DNA from: Micromonospora sp. MH99
Lineage (GTDB): Bacteria; Actinomycetota; Actinomycetes; Mycobacteriales; Micromonosporaceae
Assembly: GCF_021442385.1 (NCBI RefSeq)
Contig: NZ_MUZA01000035.1
Coordinates: forward strand, 1 to 60,543
Length of the DNA: 60,543 nucleotides
Reading direction: 5' to 3'
Shown in pieces: positions 9,472 through 16,687 of the stretch. Positions within the stretch are counted from its first letter, which is position 1. Every line of letters begins with the position of its first letter. Under the pieces are notes generated by a model, which was not told the DNA's origin, did no database searches, and saw nothing but the letters and a program-made list of their open reading frames with translations. The position numbers and the translations under genes are program-made.

Positions 9472-10242
9472 GTGCCGCCCGCGCTGACCCGACCCGGGCT
9501 GTGCCGGGTCGAACAGATCATGGGTACGACGATCACCCTGGACCTCGCCGACGACCTGCCGCCCGCGCGCCTGCGGGAGCTGGCCGATGACGTCTTCGCC
9601 TGGATGCGCGAGGTGGACGGCCGCTTCAGCACGTACAAACCCGACAGCGAGGTGTGCCGCTTCGACCGGGGCGAGGTGCTGCTCTCCGAGGCGTCGGCGG
9701 ACCTGCGCTTCGTGCTGGAGGCGTGCGCCGACCTGTGGGGCGCCACCGACGGCTTCTTCGACGCGTACGCCACCGGGCGGCTCGACCCGTCCGGGTTCGT
9801 GAAGGGCTGGGCGGCGCAGGTCGCCTCCGACCGGCTGCTCGCCGCCGGCGCGGCGAACCACTGCGTCAACGCCGGCGGCGACGTGCGCGTCCGCGGCTTC
9901 TCGCCGACGGGGGAGCCGTGGCGGATCGGCATCCGGCATCCCTGGGACGCGATGGCGACGTGTATGGTGCTCGCCGGCACCGACCTGGCCGTGGCCACCT
10001 CCGGGGTCTACGAGCGGGGTCGGCACGTGCTGGACCCCCGGCGGGGAGCGCCGGCCGGCGGGCTGCGCTCGGTGACAGTGGTCGGCAGCGATCTCGGCGT
10101 CGCCGACGCCTACGCCACCGCCGCCCTGGCCATGGGGGCGGCGGGGATCGGCTGGCTGGACCGTCTGACGGACCACACACACGCGGTCGTCACCGACGAC
10201 GCCCGCCAGTTCCACTCCACCGCGCTTCCCCTGACGGTCTAG
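9472..10242 (+). CDS. apbE: FAD:protein FMN transferase (ApbE family)
   Basis: 256 residues. ApbE enzymes split FAD and attach FMN to Thr in the SGAT motif of FMN-binding proteins. Family marks are MGTTITLDL near the start, NAGGDVRVRG, LAVATSGVYERG, HVLDPRRG and VADAYATAALAMG, whose Asp helps bind the metal. There is no clear signal peptide, so the form could be cytoplasmic or exported by another route. The GTG at 9472 begins one base after the stop of its likely substrate gene. Last gene of the operon; the inverted repeat at 10262-10332 follows. Confidence 0.9.
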   Translation: MPPALTRPGLCRVEQIMGTTITLDLADDLPPARLRELADDVFAWMREVDGRFSTYKPDSEVCRFDRGEVLLSEASADLRFVLEACADLWGATDGFFDAYATGRLDPSGFVKGWAAQVASDRLLAAGAANHCVNAGGDVRVRGFSPTGEPWRIGIRHPWDAMATCMVLAGTDLAVATSGVYERGRHVLDPRRGAPAGGLRSVTVVGSDLGVADAYATAALAMGAAGIGWLDRLTDHTHAVVTDDARQFHSTALPLTV

Positions 10243-10261
10243 ACCCCCGCGCCCGTGTCCG

Positions 10262-10332
10262 CGATCTTGCAGTTTCTGTCGCTGCTTCGTCGCCTTTTGA
10301 CAGGGTTTGCCGCGACACAAAGTGCAAGATCG
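10262..10332. repeat. Long inverted repeat in a convergent junction
   Basis: A 20-base left arm (starting CGATCTTGCA, 10262-10281) pairs with 10313-10332 at 18 of 20 positions around a 31-base centre. It lies just after apbE and points into the convergent PrimPol-like gene. It shares the GCAAGATC arm end with repeats at 19996 and 21922. A bidirectional terminator or dispersed element. The rest of the gap (10333-10626) shows only a doubtful small ORF. Confidence 0.65.
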
Positions 10333-10359
10333 GCGGCGTGGGGTGGGTGGGGGTGGGGT

Positions 10360-10521
10360 CTAGCGCAGTGGGCGATGGGTGCCGGCGGGGCGGGTGCCGG
10401 TGGGGCGGGGCCGCCCGGGGCGCGAGCCGGCCGGGCGGGTGCCCGCCCAGCGGTGCCGCCGGTGGCTGCGACGGGGCGGTTCGGTGCCGCCGGGATACGG
10501 CGATCTGTCGTGCGTGGACAT
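10360..10521 (-). CDS. Doubtful small Arg/Pro-rich ORF
   Basis: 53 codons starting MSTHDRSPYPGG, with GGGGG four bases before the ATG. The composition is Arg/Pro/Gly-rich with TRPAG/RPTG repeats and no recognised domain. It lies downstream of the PrimPol-like gene on the same strand. It may be a real small basic protein or simply GC-rich sequence without stops. Confidence 0.25.
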   Translation of the reverse strand: MSTHDRSPYPGGTEPPRRSHRRHRWAGTRPAGSRPGRPRPTGTRPAGTHRPLR

Positions 10522-10626
10522 CGTTCCCCCGTTCGTGGCGCGCGTTCGCGCTGTCACCTGCTCAACGAGCACCGGCCGCTCGGCGACGCTGTCGGTCACC
10601 GGATCGAATCGTCGGCCGGGGCCGGA

Positions 10627-11298
10627 TCACCTGCCCCGGCGGGGCAGGGGCAGGTGACCCGGGAGCAGGTCGGGGGCGAGCGTCACCCCGCTGGCCAGCA
10701 GCGCCTCGATCAGGGTGTTCTGCACCAGGTAGGAGTCCGGGAGTTGCCAGCGGGCCTGCTCCGGGGCGACCGCCCAGCGGACGGTCCCCTCGGGCAGCCG
10801 GGTGGGTGGCGCCGGGATCCACGAGCCCGGCCCGTGCCGCACGACGTGGAAGCAGTGCTCCAACTCCGGTCGGAGCGCGTCGCCGGGGCGGACCAGGAAC
10901 ATCCACCTGCCGGTGGGCGTGACCAGCACGGGTCCGCGTACGCCGGTGCCGGCCGGGTGGACCTGCACGGCGTCGAGCACGTGCCGGCCGAGGTGGGCGG
11001 GCACCTCCAGCACGTCGAAGGTCCGTCCGGTGGGCAGCAGCACGCCGTGCGGGCGGGTGCGCCACCAGGTGGCCACCCGGGCCGGGTCGGTGGTGGCGGC
11101 CAACTCCCAGTTCTCCAGGGCGGGGTGGCAGCCCACCGTGGGGCAGCCGGCCCGACCGCACACGAACCGGCTGCGGGCGAGGCACGCGCCGGGGGTCACC
11201 TCCCAGCCGTGTACGGCGTACCGGATGGCGACCCGGCGCAACCGGACGCGTTCCAGCGGCGACAGTTCGGCGACGCGCGGTACGACGTTCCCCCACAT
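10627..11298 (-). CDS. PrimPol-like (bifunctional primase/polymerase N-terminal domain) protein
   Basis: 223 residues from the ATG at 11298, which has GGGGAG 9 nt upstream. An in-frame ATG at 11307 is possible but too close to that site. It resembles the N-terminal domain of bifunctional DNA primase/polymerases (RRVAIRYAVHGWEVTPG, RPHGVLLPTGRTFDVLEVP). A cysteine/histidine cluster at residues 47-58 (CGRAGCPTVGCH) could bind zinc. Where catalytic PrimPols carry a DxD motif this one reads DVLEVP, so polymerase activity is doubtful. It is divergent from the XRE regulator and shares its control region. Confidence 0.75.
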   Translation of the reverse strand: MWGNVVPRVAELSPLERVRLRRVAIRYAVHGWEVTPGACLARSRFVCGRAGCPTVGCHPALENWELAATTDPARVATWWRTRPHGVLLPTGRTFDVLEVPAHLGRHVLDAVQVHPAGTGVRGPVLVTPTGRWMFLVRPGDALRPELEHCFHVVRHGPGSWIPAPPTRLPEGTVRWAVAPEQARWQLPDSYLVQNTLIEALLASGVTLAPDLLPGHLPLPRRGR

Positions 11299-11395
11299 GT
11301 GTGCCATCTCCCCTCGTCGGGCCCGGCGAACGCCAGGTCGCATGTCGAGCACCGTCACTGCCGTAACCCACGATCGTTGAGGTTGACGAACGGCT

Positions 11396-11410
11396 CGTGC
11401 AACTTGCACG
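11396..11410. promoter_or_regulatory. Perfect palindrome, candidate operator
   Basis: CGTGCAA-C-TTGCACG lies between the divergent PrimPol-like gene (start 11298) and the XRE gene (start 11548). It is 7 bp downstream of a TTGACG that could be a -35 box reading toward the XRE gene. Autoregulation by that XRE protein is a natural guess. Confidence 0.5.
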
Positions 11411-11547
11411 AAAAGTACGAGGACTGGCTGTCCGGCTGACGTACAGACTGTGCGACCAGCGAAAACTGCAAGACGAACGATGGATCGCCGCACCCGCGGA
11501 CATCGCCGGCACCCGATGGGTGGAGGCGGCAGGGGAGGGATGGGGAG

Positions 11548-12777
11548 ATGGACGAGCTACCCATTGGACGGCGAGTGGCCTACTGGCGTGGGCGACGCAA
11601 GATGTCGCAGCAGGTCTTCGCCGACCGCCTGGGCAAGTCGAAGAGCTGGGTGGACAAGGTCGAGCGGGGCGTTCGCCGGCTGGACAAGTTCTCCGTCCTC
11701 TACGAGATCGCCGACATCCTGCAGATGGACGTGCAACTGCTGCTGGGCCGTGACCCGGAGCGGCGTACCGACGCGCTGAACTGCATCGACCAGGTCGAGG
11801 TGCAGGAGATCCGGGCGGCCCTGGAGCGGTACGACTCGATGAGCGCCTACTTCGACGCCGTGCCGTACCCGCCTCCGCTGGACGACATGCGCAAGGCCGT
11901 CAACCACGCCTGGCTCACCTACCAGTACGGCCGCTACGGAATGCTCACCCGGGCGCTGCCCAAGCTGCTGCGCGACGCTCAGGCGGCCGACGCCGCCTAC
12001 GGGGGAGCGCAGGCGCCGGAGGCGGCCCACCTGCTCGGGCAGGTCTACCAGATCGCCTCGTCGGTGCTGCGCAAGCTCGGCGAGTGCGAGCTGGCCTGGC
12101 TGGCCGCCGACCGGTCGATGGCGGTGGCCCAGCGGGCCGACGACCCGCTGCTGGCCGGCATCGCCACCACCCGGGTCTGCAACGCCCTGGTCGCCATGGG
12201 TCGGGCCCGGCCGGCTCTGGAGCTGAACGTCCAGATCGCCAACCGGTTGGCTCCGGGCGGCAGCAACGAGGTCTCCCCGGCCCGGCTGTCCGTCTACGGG
12301 ATGCTGCTGTTGCAGGGGGCCATGGCGGCGTCGCGGATCGGCGACTCGGCAAGCGTCGACGACCTGATCAACTGTGCGCAGGAGGCCGCCACCCTGCTCG
12401 GCGGCGACTACAACCACTACTGGACCTCGTTCGGCCCGACGAACGTCGAGTTGCACCGGGCCGCTGCCGCCGTCGAGCTGGGTGACGGGGGCCGCGCGGT
12501 GGAGGTGCACCAGGTACGCATCGTGGAGCCCGCGTTCAACGCGCTGCTGCCCGAGCGCCGCGCCCACCACCTGCTCGACATCGCCCGGGGGTACGCCCAG
12601 ATCGGCGACGTGGCGAACGCCGGCGAGATGCTGCTGCTCGGCGATCGGCTCGCGCCGTCGGAGATCCGCTGCCGGCCGATCGCCCACGAGGTGATGTCGG
12701 ACGTCCTTCGTCGCACACGTGGTGCGCCGCCTTCTCCGATTGCGGAGTTGGCTGAGCACATGGGAGTAGGGGTATGA
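11548..12777 (+). CDS. XRE-family regulator with TPR-like C-terminal region
   Basis: 409 residues. The helix-turn-helix (residues about 5-65; MSQQVFADRLGKSKSWVDKVERG) should bind DNA. The remaining 340 residues are Ala/Leu-rich helical repeats of tetratricopeptide type, a layout used for sensing peptides or partners. The ATG has GGGGAG upstream. It is followed 16 bp later by the flavoprotein gene, probably co-transcribed, and is divergent from the PrimPol-like gene. The trio is probably one functional unit. The signal is unknown. Confidence 0.9.
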   Translation: MDELPIGRRVAYWRGRRKMSQQVFADRLGKSKSWVDKVERGVRRLDKFSVLYEIADILQMDVQLLLGRDPERRTDALNCIDQVEVQEIRAALERYDSMSAYFDAVPYPPPLDDMRKAVNHAWLTYQYGRYGMLTRALPKLLRDAQAADAAYGGAQAPEAAHLLGQVYQIASSVLRKLGECELAWLAADRSMAVAQRADDPLLAGIATTRVCNALVAMGRARPALELNVQIANRLAPGGSNEVSPARLSVYGMLLLQGAMAASRIGDSASVDDLINCAQEAATLLGGDYNHYWTSFGPTNVELHRAAAAVELGDGGRAVEVHQVRIVEPAFNALLPERRAHHLLDIARGYAQIGDVANAGEMLLLGDRLAPSEIRCRPIAHEVMSDVLRRTRGAPPSPIAELAEHMGVGV

Positions 12778-12793
12778 GCGCGGAGCCGGCGTG

Positions 12794-13366
12794 ATGACCG
12801 GCGCACCACACACCAGCGAGCACCGTGCGGTGCTCTACGTCATCGCCTGCGGTTCGCCGCTGGCCCGCCACGTCGGCCGTCTGGTGGAGCTGGCCCAGTC
12901 GGACGACTGGGACGTCTGCGTGGTCACCACGCCGGACGGCGCCAAGTTCGTCGACCAGCCGGCCCTGGTCCGGCAGACCGGCCACCCGGTGCGGACGCAC
13001 TACAAGAATCCCGGCGACCCGGACGTGCTGCCGCCGGCCGACGCCATGATCGTCTGCCCGGCAACCGTCAACACGGTCAACAAGTGGGCCGCCGGCATCG
13101 CCGACACCCTCGCTCTCGGGCTGCTCGTCGAGGCGCAGGGCAAGGGCATCCCCATCGTCGCGGTGCCGTACACCAACGTCGCGATGGCCGCCCACCCGGC
13201 GTTCCGGGCCGGCGTGGCCCGGCTGGCCGACTGGGGCGTCACGGTGCTCTTCGGTGATCATGTCGTCGCCCTGCACCCACCCGGGACGGGTGAGCAGCAC
13301 CTGCACGCGTTCCCCTGGCAGATGCCACTGGCCGCGCTGCGGACCGTCGCGTACCGGGCCGCCTGA
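12794..13366 (+). CDS. Flavoprotein (PPC-decarboxylase-like fold)
   Basis: 190 residues from the ATG at 12794; a GTG one codon earlier is equally possible. It has the fold signature of the flavoprotein/phosphopantothenoylcysteine decarboxylase family: VLYVIACGSPLA at the N-terminus for FMN phosphate binding, then VCPATVNTVNKWAAGIADTLA and PYTNVAMAAHPAF. It is stand-alone, with no CoaB-like domain, so a role in CoA synthesis is not implied. It follows the XRE gene by 16 bp. Reaction unknown. Confidence 0.8.
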   Translation: MTGAPHTSEHRAVLYVIACGSPLARHVGRLVELAQSDDWDVCVVTTPDGAKFVDQPALVRQTGHPVRTHYKNPGDPDVLPPADAMIVCPATVNTVNKWAAGIADTLALGLLVEAQGKGIPIVAVPYTNVAMAAHPAFRAGVARLADWGVTVLFGDHVVALHPPGTGEQHLHAFPWQMPLAALRTVAYRAA

Positions 13367-13460
13367 GCGCCCGGCGGTCGCCTTCCCCGGGTCGACGGAC
13401 CGGCGCGGCCGGGCCGGGCGTCGCCGCCCGACGGTCCCCGCGCCGGTAAGCTGGCCCGCC

Positions 13461-14333
13461 GTGAGCATCAGCGCATCCACCCCCACGGTGGCGGACGTGG
13501 TCGCCGAGTTGGAACGGCGGTACCCGCCGAGCTGGGCCGAGGAGTGGGACCGCGTCGGCCTGGTGCTCGGCGAGCCGACCGCCCCGGTCCGCCGGGTGCT
13601 CTGCGTGGTCGACGTGGTGCCCGAGACGGTCGCCGAGGCGCTGGCCGTCGGCGCGGACATGATCGTCGCGCACCACCCGCTGCTGCTGCGGGGTGTCTCC
13701 TCGGTCGCGGCGACGACAGTCAAGGGGCGGATCGTCCACCAGCTGATCCGGGCCGGCGTGGCGCTGTACGCGGCGCACACCAACGCCGACGTCGCGTCCC
13801 CCGGCGTCTCCGACGCCCTCGCCGCCCGGTTCGGCCTGACCGGGCTGCGCCCGTTGCAGCGGCCGGCGACCGGCTCCGCCGCCGAGGGCGACGACCGGGG
13901 CATCGGCCGGATCGGGGAGTTGCCCCGCCCGATGACCCTCGCCGAGCTGACCCGGCACGCCGCCGCCGTGCTCCCCGTCACGGCCTGGGGAGTTCGCGCC
14001 GCGGGGGATCCCGGGCGTATGGTTCGTACCCTCGCCGTCAGCGGTGGGTCGGGGGACAGCTTCCTCGGCGCCGCGACCGCCGCCGGGGTGGACGCGTATC
14101 TCACCTCCGACCTGCGGCACCATCCGGCCAGCGAGCACCTCGCCGCCGATGGTCCCGCCCTGATCGACGCCGCCCACTGGGCGACCGAACGACCGTGGCT
14201 GGACGACCTGGCCGCCCTCCTGCGAGAGGCGCCGGGCGTCGAGACGCTGGTGTCCGACCTGGACACCGACCCGTGGACCGTGCACGCCGCCGCACCCGTT
14301 GTGGACGACAAGGAGCCCGACCGTGAAGGCTGA
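13461..14333 (+). CDS. Nif3-like dinuclear metal centre protein
   Basis: 290 residues. Nif3/YbgI signatures are present: W(A)EEWDRVGLVLGEP, the metal-binding HHPLL, AAHTNAD, and near the end DLRHHPASEHL with DAAHWATE. Members form toroidal hexamers with two metals per subunit; the substrate is not established. A TAAGCT box at 13447-13452 sits 8 nt before the GTG, fitting a leaderless transcript. It overlaps the zinc-ribbon gene by 11 bp. The same three genes (Nif3-like, zinc ribbon, RNase H/CobC) are adjacent in M. tuberculosis (Rv2230c-Rv2228c). Confidence 0.9.
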   Translation: MSISASTPTVADVVAELERRYPPSWAEEWDRVGLVLGEPTAPVRRVLCVVDVVPETVAEALAVGADMIVAHHPLLLRGVSSVAATTVKGRIVHQLIRAGVALYAAHTNADVASPGVSDALAARFGLTGLRPLQRPATGSAAEGDDRGIGRIGELPRPMTLAELTRHAAAVLPVTAWGVRAAGDPGRMVRTLAVSGGSGDSFLGAATAAGVDAYLTSDLRHHPASEHLAADGPALIDAAHWATERPWLDDLAALLREAPGVETLVSDLDTDPWTVHAAAPVVDDKEPDREG

Positions 14334-15060
14334 CCCCCAGGTCCAGCGCCGCCTGCTCGACCTTCAGGCGATCGACACCAACCTCGCCCAGCTCGCGCAC
14401 CGCCGCCGCTCGCTGCCGGAGCGCGCCGAACTGGAGGCGCTGGCCCGGGAGCTGTCGTCGCTGGAGGACGAGCGGGTACGCGCCCAGGTCGCGGTCGACG
14501 ACCTGGACCGGGACATCGCCCGCCTGGAGAAGGACGTCGAGCAGGTGCGGGCCCGCAAGGAGAAGGACCAGAACCGGCTCGCCGCCGGCACCGGCCCGGC
14601 CCGGGAGCTGGAGGCGCTCCAGCACGAGCTGACCTCGCTCAACCGGCGCCAGGGTGACCTGGAGGACGCCGAGCTGGAGCTGATGGAGCAGCGGGAGACC
14701 GCGCAGGGCGTGCTGGACGGCGTGGAGCAGCGGCTGGCCGACACCCGCGAGAAGCGGGCCACGACCGAGCAGCGCCGCGACGACGCGCTGGCCGAGATCG
14801 CCAAGGAGGAGGAGTTCAAGCGGGGGGCCCGGCAGCCGCTCGCGGCCGACCTCCCGGCCGAGCTGGTCACCCTCTACGACAAGATCCGCGAGGACACCGG
14901 GTTGGGCGCGGCACTGCTCACCGCGGGTCGCTGCGGCGGCTGCCGGCTGGACCTCTCCGGCGCCGACCTGGCGCGCATCCGCAAGGCGGCCCCGGACGAC
15001 GTGGTCCGCTGCGAGGACTGCCGACGGATCATGGTCCGTACCAACGAGTCGGGCCTGTAG
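14323..15060 (+). CDS. Coiled-coil protein with C4-type zinc ribbon
   Basis: 245 residues. A long charged coiled coil (residues about 5-180, heptads rich in Glu/Arg/Leu) is followed by a C4 zinc ribbon made of two CxxC pairs (CGGC and CEDC) near 14933-15020. It is the Rv2229c type, conserved in actinobacteria with unknown function; the architecture suggests nucleic-acid or ribonucleoprotein binding. The GTG start lies inside the last 11 bases of the Nif3-like gene. It ends 3 bp before the RNase H gene. Confidence 0.9.
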   Translation: MKADPQVQRRLLDLQAIDTNLAQLAHRRRSLPERAELEALARELSSLEDERVRAQVAVDDLDRDIARLEKDVEQVRARKEKDQNRLAAGTGPARELEALQHELTSLNRRQGDLEDAELELMEQRETAQGVLDGVEQRLADTREKRATTEQRRDDALAEIAKEEEFKRGARQPLAADLPAELVTLYDKIREDTGLGAALLTAGRCGGCRLDLSGADLARIRKAAPDDVVRCEDCRRIMVRTNESGL

Positions 15061-15063
15061 GTC

Positions 15064-16224
15064 ATGGCGCCGCGCGTGGTCGTCGTCGAGGCCGACGGCG
15101 GGTCCCGGGGCAACCCGGGACCGGCCGGCTACGGCGCGGTGGTGCGCGACCCGGAGACCGGCGAGGTGCTCGCCGAGCGCTCCGAGTCGCTGGGTACGGC
15201 GACCAACAACGTCGCCGAGTACCAGGGCCTGATCGCCGGTCTGCGGGCCGCCGCCGAGCTGGACGCCGCCGAGGTGGACGTCCGGATGGACTCCAAGCTG
15301 GTGGTCGAGCAGATGTGCGGCCGGTGGCAGATCAAGCACCCGGGCCTGCGGCCGCTCGCCGCCCAGGCGGCCACGCTTGTGGGCCGCTTCGACGCGGTCC
15401 GCTTCACCTGGATCCCCCGCGAGCAGAACCGGCACGCCGACGCGCTGGCCAACGCCGCCATGGACGCCGCCGCCGGCCGACCCACCCCCCCGCCGGCCTC
15501 CCTCGGCGCACCGGCCTCGGCCAGCGCCCCGGCCGGGGGCGCCGCGACGGGCAGCGACCCGGCCACCGCGCCGGCCTCCTGGGAGCCCCGCCCGAGCTTC
15601 ACCGCCACCCGCCTGATCCTCGTGCGGCACGGCGAGACCGCGTACACCGAGCAGGGTCGCTACTCCGGCCGCGGCGACGTGCCGCTCTCCGATCGCGGCC
15701 GGGCCCAGGCCGCCGCCACCGGCGCCCGGGTGGCCGCGCTGGCCCCGTCCGTCGCGGCCGTGCTCAGCTCACCCCTGTCCCGGTGTACGGCCACCGCCGC
15801 GGCGATCGCCGAGGCGCTCGGTGACGTGCCGGTCCGCACCGAGGCCGACCTGATCGAGTGCGACTTCGGGCAGTGGGAGGGGCGCACCTTCGCCGAGGTA
15901 CGCCAGCAGTGGCCGGGGGAGATGGACGCCTGGCTCGCCTCACCGCGGATCGCCCCGCCGGGCGGCGAGTCGTTCACCCACGTGGCCGAACGCGTCCACC
16001 GGGTCGTCGGCGCGCTGCCGGCGGCGTACCCCGGGGAGACCGTGGTGGTCGTCTCGCACGTCTCGCCGATCAAGCTGGCGCTGCGCGACGCCCTCGCGGC
16101 CAGCGACGCCTTCCTGCACCGGCTCTTCCTGGACGCGGCCGGCATCTCGGTGCTCGACCTGTGGCCCGACGGCGGCATCGCGGTCCGCACGGTCAACGAC
16201 ACCGCGCACCTGCCCGCCGCCTGA
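15064..16224 (+). CDS. Bifunctional RNase H / acid phosphatase
   Basis: 386 residues, a fusion. Residues 1-140 are an RNase HI domain (VVEADGGSRGNPGPAGYG, NNVAEYQGLIAGL, MDSKLV, NRHADALAN give the acidic catalytic set) that cuts RNA in RNA:DNA hybrids. A Pro/Ala linker of about 40 residues follows. Residues 185-386 are a histidine phosphatase/CobC-like domain (LVRHGETAYTEQGRYSGRGD with the catalytic His; VVSHVSPIK). It is the counterpart of Rv2228c, where the phosphatase half has alpha-ribazole phosphatase-type activity. Three bases after the zinc-ribbon gene, same operon. Confidence 0.93.
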   Translation: MAPRVVVVEADGGSRGNPGPAGYGAVVRDPETGEVLAERSESLGTATNNVAEYQGLIAGLRAAAELDAAEVDVRMDSKLVVEQMCGRWQIKHPGLRPLAAQAATLVGRFDAVRFTWIPREQNRHADALANAAMDAAAGRPTPPPASLGAPASASAPAGGAATGSDPATAPASWEPRPSFTATRLILVRHGETAYTEQGRYSGRGDVPLSDRGRAQAAATGARVAALAPSVAAVLSSPLSRCTATAAAIAEALGDVPVRTEADLIECDFGQWEGRTFAEVRQQWPGEMDAWLASPRIAPPGGESFTHVAERVHRVVGALPAAYPGETVVVVSHVSPIKLALRDALAASDAFLHRLFLDAAGISVLDLWPDGGIAVRTVNDTAHLPAA

Positions 16225-16317
16225 GCCGCGCCCCTGCGGCGTCCGTCGCACCTCGCTGCACCGCCTGAGCTGTGGCCCTCGGGTGCCCGCTGCACCTCGT
16301 CCGCCGGCGGAACTGTC

Positions 16318-16359
16318 GCGCCGTTCGGCGCAGCCGGTGCGCCGTTCGGCGCAGAGCCG
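16318..16359. repeat. Tandem 21-bp repeat forming two small hairpins
   Basis: Two adjacent copies of GCGCC-GTTC-GGCGC-A plus six bases, at 16318-16338 and 16339-16359. Each folds into a 5-bp GC stem with a 4-base loop. They lie downstream of the RNase H/phosphatase stop and before the DUF3311 promoter. A terminator element or neutral repeat. Confidence 0.5.
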
Positions 16360-16372
16360 TCCGCGCTCTGAT

Positions 16373-16400
16373 CGTGACGGCGGTCACAGAGTCGTAGCCT
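16373..16400 (+). promoter_or_regulatory. Crp-like site and -10 box before the DUF3311/symporter operon
   Basis: CGTGA-N6-TCACA at 16373-16388 matches the Crp/cAMP-receptor consensus TGTGA-N6-TCACA at all but the first base. A TAGCCT -10 box follows at 16395-16400. The site would cover the -35 region, a position that usually gives repression. cAMP control would suit a monocarboxylate transporter, but this is inference from the motif. Confidence 0.5.
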
Positions 16401-16444
16401 CCGGCCGTTACATCGAGTGCCACGACTCCCCGGAGGTGTGTCAG

Positions 16445-16687
16445 ATGGCTGCACCGGAACCGGAGGCGCCCACCACGGCGCGATCCCGGGCGAAGGATCA
16501 CAGCCCTTGGAACTGGTTGCTCTTTCTCCCCATCGTGGTGCCGCTGATCCCGGTGTTCTTCAACGGTGACGCGCCCCGGATCTTCGGGTTTCCGCGCTAC
16601 TACTGGCTGCAACTGGCCTGGATCCTGCTCGGCGTCTCCACGACCACGCTGGTCTACCAGATGACGAAGAAGCGGGGTGAGCACTGA
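16445..16687 (+). CDS. DUF3311 small membrane protein
   Basis: 80 residues with two hydrophobic helices (WNWLLFLPIVVPLIPVFF and YYWLQLAWILLGVSTTTLVY). DUF3311 proteins are almost always encoded just before a sodium:solute symporter and are thought to be a small accessory subunit. GGAGG lies 9 nt before the ATG. The TGA overlaps the ATG of the symporter (TGATG), so translation is coupled. Confidence 0.85.
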   Translation: MAAPEPEAPTTARSRAKDHSPWNWLLFLPIVVPLIPVFFNGDAPRIFGFPRYYWLQLAWILLGVSTTTLVYQMTKKRGEH

